DNA of 6,408 nucleotides from Arthrobacter sp. (GTDB taxonomy: Bacteria > Actinomycetota > Actinomycetes > Actinomycetales > Micrococcaceae). The stretch spans positions 1-6,408 of the forward strand of contig JAODMA010000341.1 of assembly GCA_025464545.1 (NCBI GenBank), written 5' to 3'. Positions 1 to 4,221 of this stretch are shown in pieces (positions within the stretch are counted from its first letter, which is position 1; the number at the start of each line of letters is the position of its first letter). A program made the translations under genes and the position numbers. The notes under the pieces are model-generated. The model saw nothing but the letters and a program-made list of their open reading frames with translations. It did not search any database and was not told the origin of the DNA.

Positions 1-1483
1 TGCCCGGGATCCAGTTGATTTCCTGGTTCAGTTCGGACATCCGGTCCTTGAACTTGGTGACCTCCACGTACCAGGAGGACACGGCGCGGTAGATCAGAGG
101 GTTGCGGCAGCGCCAGCAGTGCGGGTAGCTGTGCTCGTAGCTGGCCTGGCGGACCAGGCGGCCCTGGGCGCGGAGCACCTGGGTGATGGGCTTGTTGGCC
201 TCGAAGACCTGCAGGCCGGCGATCCCGGCCAGCGGGCCGTGGCTGAACAGCGGCAGGAACTTCGCGCCCTCGTCCACGGAGAGGACCACGGGGATCCCTG
301 CGTCTTCACAGACCTTCTGGTCGTCTTCGCCGTAGGCGGGCGACTGGTGGACGAGGCCGGTACCGTCGGTGGTGGTGACGTAGTCGGCCACGAGGATGCG
401 CCAGGCGTTCTGGTTGCCGTACTTCTCGTTGTCGGCGAAGTAGTCCCAGAGGGGCTCGTAGGACAGGCCCTCGAGTTCGGTGCCGGTGTGGCTGGAGGTG
501 ACCGCGGCTTCGGCCGCGGCGACACCCTCGGCGCCGTCGCCGTAGCCGAGATCCTTGGCGTAAGTGCCGAGCAGTTCGGCGGCCAGCAGGAAGCTGCCTG
601 TGACGGGTGCGTCCGCGGAGGCGGCCTTGACACCGTCGGGTCCGGCCGGCAGGACCACGTAGTTGATGGAAGGCCCGACGGCGAGCGCCGCGTTGGTGGG
701 CAGCGTCCAGGGCGTCGTGGTCCAGGCAAGCGCCTGAACGCCGGCGAGCTGCCTGGACAGCTCCGACTCCCCCGCCGTGATCGGGAAGGTCACCGTGACG
801 GTCTGGTCCTGACGGTTCTTGTACACGTCGTCATCCATGCGCAGCTCATGGTTGGACAGCGGTGTCTCATCTTTCCAGCAGTACGGCAGCACACGGTAGC
901 CGTTGTACGTAAGGCCCTTTTCGTGCAACTGCTTGAAGGCCCAGAGCACGGACTCCATGTACTCGACGTTCAGCGTCTTGTAGTCGTTCTCGAAGTCCAC
1001 CCAGCGGGCCTGGCGGGTGACATAGCTCTTCCACTCGTCCGCGTACTTCATCACGGAGGCGCGGCAGGCGTCGTTGAACTTGTCGATGCCCATGGCCTCG
1101 ATCTGGGTCTTGTCCGTCATGCCCAGCTGCTTCATGGCTTCAAGCTCGGCGGGCAGCCCGTGGGTGTCCCAGCCGAACCGGCGCTCGACGCGGCGGCCGC
1201 GCTGGGTCTGGTAACGGCCGACGAGGTCCTTGGCGTAGCCGGTCAGCAGGTGGCCGTAGTGCGGCAGGCCGTTGGCGAAGGGAGGGCCGTCGTAGAAGAC
1301 AAATTCGTTGCTGCCGTCTTTGCCCGCGTCCCGCTGGTCGATGCTCGCCTGGAAGGTGCCGTCCGCATCCCAGTACTTGAGGATGCGCTCTTCGATTTCC
1401 GGGAACTTCACGGAAGCGGACACGCCGGCGGCGTGGGCGCCTGCGCCGGCGAGCGCGGCGGAGGCCTTGGGGTAATGAGTCAT
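1..1483 (-). CDS. ileS: Isoleucyl-tRNA synthetase, N-terminal 494 codons (partial at window edge)
   Basis: Cytoplasmic class Ia synthetase that charges tRNA-Ile with isoleucine using ATP and hydrolyses mischarged Val-tRNA-Ile. Seen from the ATG at 1483-1481: the HxGH ATP-binding signature as HYGH at residues 75-78 (context [12 protein letters not shown]), FGWDTHG at 103-109, the CP1 editing domain with [11 protein letters not shown] at 254-264, and [15 protein letters not shown] around 375-388, whose last Asp is at the position known to bind the amino group of the misacylated substrate. HCWRC lies at 455-459. The PHYGH context and the large insertions match the long eukaryote-like IleS type (usually about 1,050-1,100 residues), so somewhat under half is present; the KMSKS loop and anticodon-binding domain lie beyond base 1. 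The start is supported by AGGA seven bases upstream and by the T-box leader ending there. The gene diverges from the EEP-family gene. Confidence 0.97.
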   Translation of the reverse strand, partial: MTHYPKASAALAGAGAHAAGVSASVKFPEIEERILKYWDADGTFQASIDQRDAGKDGSNEFVFYDGPPFANGLPHYGHLLTGYAKDLVGRYQTQRGRRVERRFGWDTHGLPAELEAMKQLGMTDKTQIEAMGIDKFNDACRASVMKYADEWKSYVTRQARWVDFENDYKTLNVEYMESVLWAFKQLHEKGLTYNGYRVLPYCWKDETPLSNHELRMDDDVYKNRQDQTVTVTFPITAGESELSRQLAGVQALAWTTTPWTLPTNAALAVGPSINYVVLPAGPDGVKAASADAPVTGSFLLAAELLGTYAKDLGYGDGAEGVAAAEAAVTSSHTGTELEGLSYEPLWDYFADNEKYGNQNAWRILVADYVTTTDGTGLVHQSPAYGEDDQKVCEDAGIPVVLSVDEGAKFLPLFSHGPLAGIAGLQVFEANKPITQVLRAQGRLVRQASYEHSYPHCWRCRNPLIYRAVSSWYVEVTKFKDRMSELNQEINWIPG

Positions 1484-1533
1484 CTCGACATCCTGGCTTG
1501 AGCTGGTGAACAAAGGATCATTCAGGATGCGAG
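1484..1533 (-). promoter_or_regulatory. Sequestrator hairpin covering the ileS Shine-Dalgarno
   Basis: CTCGCATCCTG (1533-1523) is complementary to CAGGATG-T-CGAG (1495-1484): seven perfect pairs, one bulged U, then four pairs. The second strand includes the AGGA ribosome-binding site (1494-1491) and ends at the base just before the AUG (1483). The first strand shares bases 1533-1529 with the antisequestrator, so only one of the two folds can form. This is read directly from complementarity; no folding energy was computed. Confidence 0.82.
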
Positions 1534-1735
1534 GACGGCCCCTGCGCTGTTTCCAGCACCGGACCGCGGTACCACCTCACTTACCGGCACCGGCTCCGGG
1601 CAAACAGGAGTTCCGGCGTCGGCCGCTCATTACTGCTGTGACGGGCTTACCCGTCCGGTTCTACCGGCCCGGCGCGGGCTGATGCTGCGTCGGGCGTTCT
1701 TCCGGAAGCTCACCGGTGATGGCCGGGTCAAAGCT
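1484..1735 (-). promoter_or_regulatory. Translational T-box riboswitch, isoleucine-specific (ileS leader)
   Basis: The minus-strand leader carries the T-box core GGTGGTACCGCGG (within 1563-1575). A short specifier domain lies at about 1695-1725 with codon ATC (Ile) at 1720-1718, followed by a CCGG/CCGG hairpin with a 7-nt loop. Two small hairpins follow (CCGGT/ACCGG, 1667-1655; ACGGG/CCCGT, 1654-1641), typical of actinobacterial ileS leaders. Antisequestrator: GTGAGG (1580-1575) pairs with CCTCGC (1534-1529); bulge TGGTACC (1574-1568) offers UGGU to the ACCA end of uncharged tRNA-Ile; GCGGTCC (1567-1561) pairs with GGGCCGT (1541-1535); an inner hairpin carries a GAAA tetraloop. The alternative sequestrator hides the ileS ribosome-binding site. 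Uncharged tRNA-Ile should therefore turn translation on. No U-tract terminator is visible, which favours translational control. The 5' boundary is approximate. Confidence 0.93.
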
Positions 1736-1744
1736 GATATGTCG

Positions 1745-1773
1745 ATGTTACTGCAATTCACTGACCGAATGCA
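1745..1773 (-). promoter_or_regulatory. Candidate ileS promoter
   Basis: On the minus strand, TAACAT (1750-1745) fits the actinobacterial -10 pattern TANNNT. A weak -35-like TGCATT (1773-1768) lies 17 bases upstream. Initiation about seven bases downstream, near 1738, would begin the transcript just before the T-box specifier domain, which is the expected place. The -35 match is poor, so the call rests on position and the -10. Confidence 0.4.
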
Positions 1774-1775
1774 GT
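1750..1775. repeat. Imperfect inverted repeat over the ileS promoter
   Basis: Left arm ACTGCAATTC (1750-1759) and right arm GAATGCAGT (1767-1775) are complementary except for one extra A in the left arm; the spacer is ACTGACC. The element lies between the candidate ileS -10 and -35 and just upstream of the divergent EEP-family gene. It could be an operator; nothing identifies a regulator, and chance is possible. Confidence 0.4.
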
Positions 1776-1852
1776 GAAAGGCGGTGACCCAGCACCGGCC
1801 GGTCCGGCTTCCGCCATTGCCGGGTACCGGCGACGCCGCGGCCCCGACTGCT

Positions 1853-1858
1853 TAGACT
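1853..1858 (+). promoter_or_regulatory. Candidate -10 element upstream of the EEP-family gene
   Basis: TAGACT fits TANNNT and is followed by six bases and then an ATG at 1865, so transcription would be expected to start at or next to that ATG. No convincing -35 element is seen. The ATG opens only an 11-codon frame (see the small ORF at 1865-1900). Confidence 0.45.
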
Positions 1859-1864
1859 CGTGCC

Positions 1865-1900
1865 ATGACCTCCCCGCGACCGGACCGGGCCCCCGCGTGA
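1865..1900 (+). CDS. Possible 11-codon leaderless leader ORF before the EEP-family gene
   Basis: The ATG at 1865 stands seven bases after a -10-like TAGACT, the spacing of a leaderless start. It encodes MTSPRPDRAPA and ends at TGA 1898-1900. That stop overlaps the GTG at 1897-1899 that best begins the EEP-family protein (GTGA overlap), an arrangement suited to coupled translation. No Shine-Dalgarno precedes either codon. Alternatively the ATG is the real start of the EEP gene, and a one-base indel in the G/C-rich runs just after it, real or a sequencing error, breaks the frame. Conservation has not been tested. Confidence 0.3.
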   Translation: MTSPRPDRAPA

Positions 1901-1912
1901 CGGGCCCCCGCG
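1886..1912 (+). repeat. Short tandem duplication at the EEP gene start
   Basis: CGGGCCCCCGCG occurs at 1886-1897 and again at 1901-1912, separated by TGA, giving a 15-base period. The first copy and the spacer contain the overlapping stop (of the 11-codon ORF) and the GTG start. Replication slippage or a read error is easy in such a sequence, which weakens confidence in the local reading frame. Confidence 0.75.
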
Positions 1913-2928
1913 CGCGCCGCCGCTGGTTGCTGCCGGCTGTCCTGGTTGCCGCACCTGTGGCGGTGCTGTCCGTCTTCCGCGCGGTCCCGGCAGCGTGGCC
2001 GACCCCCGTGGTGCAGCTGGTGGCCTTCACTCCCTGGCTGGTGTTCCCCGCTGCGGCCGCCGTGTTGCTGGCGCTGCCGAGCCGCCGTCTTTGGGCGGTC
2101 CTGCCGGCGGCAGTGCTCCTGGCTGCCCAGCTGCTGTGGCTGTTCCCGCCGGACGTGCTGCTGGCGCAGCACACGGGCCAGCTTCAGGGGCGGGGGCAGG
2201 ATGCCACAGCTCCCGCGGCGGAACTGAAAGTCATGAGCCTCAACGCCAAGCTGGGCCAGGCGGATCCGGCCGCCATAGTCCGGCTCGTCCGGGAGAACGG
2301 GATCGCCTTGCTGGCCCTCCAGGAACTCTCGCCCGCCCTGGAAAAGCGGCTGGACGCCGAGGGGCTGGACGCGCTGCTGCCGCACCGGGCCAGCCACCCG
2401 TTGAACGGCGCAGGTGGCAGCGGCGTGTATGCGGCCCGCCCGCTGAGTCCGCTGGACGCCGTGAAAGGTACCGCCTTCTACATCCCGACCCTGCAGCTGA
2501 GCCTGGATGCGGGTGGCCGGCCGGTGGCACTGGCGGTGGCTAACGTGCATGCGCAGGCTCCGGTCGAGGGGCAGGCCCCGCGGTGGCGCAGCGACCTGGC
2601 CGCCGTCGGCAGCCTGGCCGCCCGTCCCGGCAACCTGCTGCTGCTGGGCGATTTCAATGCCACCTTCGACCATGCCGAGTTCCGCGAGCTGCTGTCCGGC
2701 GGCCCGGACGGGGCGGCCGCGGCCGGCAGCCTCGTGGACGCGGGGGTCGCGGCACGGGCCCGCTTCGTATCGACCTGGCCCAGGGATGGGCAGGTGCTGC
2801 CCGGAGTGGTGATCGACCATATCGTAACCAGCCCGCACGTGTTCAGCAGCGGCTATTCCGTGCAGGCGGTGGCCGGGACGGACCACGCGGCCGTCCTGGC
2901 CACGCTGTCCATCCCGGCCGGCGGCTGA
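1897..2928 (+). CDS. Membrane-anchored endonuclease/exonuclease/phosphatase (EEP) family protein
   Basis: A 343-residue protein if started at GTG 1897. Residues 1-9 are basic (RARRR), followed by three hydrophobic segments at about 10-30, 38-60 and 65-83. A linker (about 90-108) leads to a C-terminal EEP domain: SLNAK (N116), LLALQEL (E143), NVHAQ (H218), LLLLGDFNA (D252, N254), VIDHI (D307, H308) and GTDHAAV (D329, H330). These are the metal-binding and catalytic residues of Mg-dependent phosphodiesterases such as DNase I and exonuclease III, so the enzyme looks intact. The basic N-terminus and the RR between segments 2 and 3 suggest that the catalytic domain is outside the cell. The substrate (nucleic acid, phospholipid or other phosphoester) cannot be told. 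The frame stays open back to a GTG at 1774, but those 41 extra residues are low-complexity and lie near the ileS promoter, so I prefer 1897. No clear ribosome-binding site. Confidence 0.87.
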   Translation: MTGPRARRRWLLPAVLVAAPVAVLSVFRAVPAAWPTPVVQLVAFTPWLVFPAAAAVLLALPSRRLWAVLPAAVLLAAQLLWLFPPDVLLAQHTGQLQGRGQDATAPAAELKVMSLNAKLGQADPAAIVRLVRENGIALLALQELSPALEKRLDAEGLDALLPHRASHPLNGAGGSGVYAARPLSPLDAVKGTAFYIPTLQLSLDAGGRPVALAVANVHAQAPVEGQAPRWRSDLAAVGSLAARPGNLLLLGDFNATFDHAEFRELLSGGPDGAAAAGSLVDAGVAARARFVSTWPRDGQVLPGVVIDHIVTSPHVFSSGYSVQAVAGTDHAAVLATLSIPAGG

Positions 2929-2935
2929 GGCAGCT

Positions 2936-2956
2936 CCGGGGACCCGTCGGTCCCGG
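2936..2956. terminator. Hairpin in the convergent gap, likely bidirectional terminator
   Basis: CCGGGGACC (2936-2944), loop CGTC, GGTCCCGG (2949-2956): eight pairs with one bulged G. It sits between the stop of the EEP-family gene (2928) and the convergent stop of the SDR gene (2963). Neither side has a U-tract, so it is either a high-GC U-less terminator or only an mRNA 3'-end stabiliser. Confidence 0.55.
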
Positions 2957-2962
2957 TCTGGC

Positions 2963-3724
2963 CTAGCCCTTGCGGATCAGCTTGTAATTGGCGGCCTGTG
3001 CCACCGGGCGGATCACAATCTGGTCCAGGTTGACGTGGTGCGGGGCCACCACGGCGTAACGGACCACGTCGGCGACGTCCGCCGCGGTCAGGGGCTTCTC
3101 GACGCCGGCGTATACCTTCGCGGCGGCGTCGGGATTGCCGCCGAGCCGGTTCAGCGCAAACTCTTCCGTCTGCACCAGGCCTGGCGCCACCTCGATCACC
3201 CGGACGTTGTGCTCGGCCTCCTCGAGCCGCAGCGCCCCGGTGAGGGCATGCTGGGCGAACTTCGCGGCGTTGTAGCCGCCCCCTCCCTCATACGCGGACA
3301 GTCCCGCCGTCGAGGTCAGGTTCAGGACGGTTCCCTCACCACAGGCACGCAGCATCGGCAGGAACGCCCGGGTCAGCTTCATCGTGCCGAGCACGTTGAC
3401 CTGGTACATCCAGTCCCAGTCGTCGGTCTTGGCTTCGGCCACTTTGTCGGCACCGCGGGCGCCGCCGGCGACGTTGATCAGCGTGTCGATGCCGCCCGCC
3501 CGGGTCACCTCGTCAAGGAGCCGTGCGACGTCGGCGTCCTCGGTCACGTCGGCCGGAAGCGCTACCGCGCCGGTTTCGGCGGCGAGCGCCTCCAGCCGGT
3601 CCGCGCGGCGGGCTACGGCGTAGACAGTCCAGCCTTCGCTCCTCAGGGCACGGACGGTGGCCTCGCCGATTCCGGTGCTGGCGCCGGTGACTACTGCTGC
3701 TTTGTTTGGGATTCCCTCAGTCAT
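2963..3724 (-). CDS. Short-chain dehydrogenase/reductase (classical SDR), probably NADP(H)-dependent
   Basis: At 253 residues this is the usual length for a cytoplasmic classical SDR. The Rossmann motif TGASTGIG is at 13-20. A basic pair after the second strand (ARR, R39-R40) points to NADP(H). An adenine-pocket ADVT is at 58-61, NVAGG at 84-88 (the family usually has NNAG), and N110. The catalytic set is S138, Y151, K155 (YNAAK), followed by PGLVQTE at 181-187. The C-terminal stretch HVNLDQIVIRPVAQ (230-243) resembles YdfG-like 3-hydroxy acid or serine dehydrogenases, but the substrate cannot be named from sequence. The gene begins 42 bases after the DUF488 gene on the same strand and may share its transcript. 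It also has its own candidate -10 exactly six bases before the ATG, and AGGG nearby could serve as a weak ribosome-binding site. It converges on the EEP-family gene. Confidence 0.93.
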   Translation of the reverse strand: MTEGIPNKAAVVTGASTGIGEATVRALRSEGWTVYAVARRADRLEALAAETGAVALPADVTEDADVARLLDEVTRAGGIDTLINVAGGARGADKVAEAKTDDWDWMYQVNVLGTMKLTRAFLPMLRACGEGTVLNLTSTAGLSAYEGGGGYNAAKFAQHALTGALRLEEAEHNVRVIEVAPGLVQTEEFALNRLGGNPDAAAKVYAGVEKPLTAADVADVVRYAVVAPHHVNLDQIVIRPVAQAANYKLIRKG

Positions 3725-3730
3725 GGCACC

Positions 3731-3736
3731 ACCCTA
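3731..3736 (-). promoter_or_regulatory. Candidate -10 element of the SDR gene, leaderless spacing
   Basis: On the minus strand, TAGGGT (3736-3731) fits TANNNT and is followed by six bases and the ATG at 3724. This would place the transcript start at the A of the start codon. The same bases contain AGGG, which could instead act as a Shine-Dalgarno for a transcript coming from the DUF488 gene, so the reading is ambiguous. Confidence 0.35.
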
Positions 3737-3766
3737 ACCGTGAGGGCCGTGCTCCCGCTCCCCGGC

Positions 3767-4126
3767 TCAGCGCTGCAGGAACTCCATGAGCACCCGGGCG
3801 TGGTTGGCCTCCGGGTCCTTGGCGCCGAACAGCAGTGTCACCTTCCCGCGTTCGTCGGCGAGCTTTTGCAGGGTCTGCACGGCCGGGTTCCCCGCCAGCT
3901 CGGCTTCGTAGGCGGCCCGGAAATCGGCGAAGCGCTCCTGCATGTGCGCGAACTCCTTCCGCAGCGGCGGCGTCGGCGCCACCTCCTTGAGCCACAGCTC
4001 CAGTTGCGCCCGTTCCTTGGTGACCCCGCGCGGCCAGAGCCGGTCCACCAGGACCCGGCAGCCGTCGTCGGCGGCGGGGTCGTCATAGACGCGCTTGATC
4101 GCAAATCGTCCGGCAGATTTCTCCAT
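3767..4126 (-). CDS. DUF488 family (YeaO-like) protein
   Basis: A full-length small soluble protein of 119 residues. Diagnostic blocks are IKRVYDDPAADDGCRVLVDRLWPRG (10-34), an Arg/Asp/Trp-rich N-terminal signature; LWLKEVAPTPPLRKEF in the middle (44-59); and KVTLLFGAKDPEANHARVL near the end (95-113). All are characteristic of the DUF488/YeaO group, whose biochemical role I do not know to be established. There is no signal peptide or membrane segment. It is the first gene of a possible two-gene unit with the SDR gene (42-base gap) and diverges from valS across 95 bases. No Shine-Dalgarno precedes the ATG; a -10-like TAGCAT ends seven bases before it, which supports a leaderless mRNA. Confidence 0.92.
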   Translation of the reverse strand: MEKSAGRFAIKRVYDDPAADDGCRVLVDRLWPRGVTKERAQLELWLKEVAPTPPLRKEFAHMQERFADFRAAYEAELAGNPAVQTLQKLADERGKVTLLFGAKDPEANHARVLMEFLQR

Positions 4127-4132
4127 GTGCGC

Positions 4133-4138
4133 ATGCTA
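4133..4138 (-). promoter_or_regulatory. Candidate -10 element of the DUF488 gene, leaderless spacing
   Basis: On the minus strand, TAGCAT (4138-4133) fits TANNNT and is followed by GCGCAC and then the ATG at 4126. No purine-rich ribosome-binding site is present, so initiation directly on the AUG is the simplest reading. No good -35 element is seen. Confidence 0.5.
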
Positions 4139-4158
4139 CTGCAGGGCAACTGGCAGTA
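4137..4158. repeat. Inverted repeat in the DUF488/valS divergent promoter region
   Basis: TACTGC (4137-4142) and GCAGTA (4153-4158) form a perfect 6-base inverted repeat with a 10-base spacer. The left arm overlaps the candidate DUF488 -10 element. It may be an operator half-site pair, or chance given the short arms. Confidence 0.3.
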
Positions 4159-4206
4159 CCGCCGCCCCGCATCATCTCCGCTGGTGCGGGCGGGGGTGGA
4201 AGTTAG

Positions 4207-4215
4207 TGAAACAAT
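4207..4215 (+). promoter_or_regulatory. Candidate extended -10 promoter of valS, leaderless spacing
   Basis: TGA followed by AACAAT (4210-4215) matches an extended -10 (TGn plus a hexamer with four of six consensus bases). Six bases later is the valS ATG. No -35 is recognisable, as is tolerated for extended -10 promoters. The only purine-rich stretch (GGAAG) is about 20 bases before the ATG, too far to be a normal Shine-Dalgarno. Confidence 0.45.
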
Positions 4216-4221
4216 TGCTCC

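Noticed and set aside
1482..1493. Minimal ORF ATG-TCG-AGA-TGA overlapping the ileS start on the minus strand
   Set aside because: Only three codons, and its ATG lies inside the Shine-Dalgarno region of ileS; most likely a by-product of the AGGATG sequence needed for the sequestrator helix.
119..1501. Long open frame on the plus strand opposite ileS
   Set aside because: It is antisense to a gene with unmistakable IleS motifs; its composition (Val, Gly, Leu and His-rich, no recognisable domain) is what the complement of GC-rich coding DNA gives.
1623..1632. A further TACTGC near-match to the promoter palindromes, inside the T-box leader
   Set aside because: A six-base word is expected more than once by chance in a window this size, and it has no partner arm here.
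1774..1896. 41-codon N-terminal extension of the EEP gene from GTG 1774
   Set aside because: Low-complexity Gly/Pro/Arg residues before a clean basic start of the first membrane segment; it overlaps the ileS promoter palindrome and has no ribosome-binding site.
1852..2886. 344-codon open frame on the minus strand opposite the EEP-family gene
   Set aside because: Gln/Arg/His-rich translation without any domain, exactly opposite a gene with a full set of catalytic motifs.
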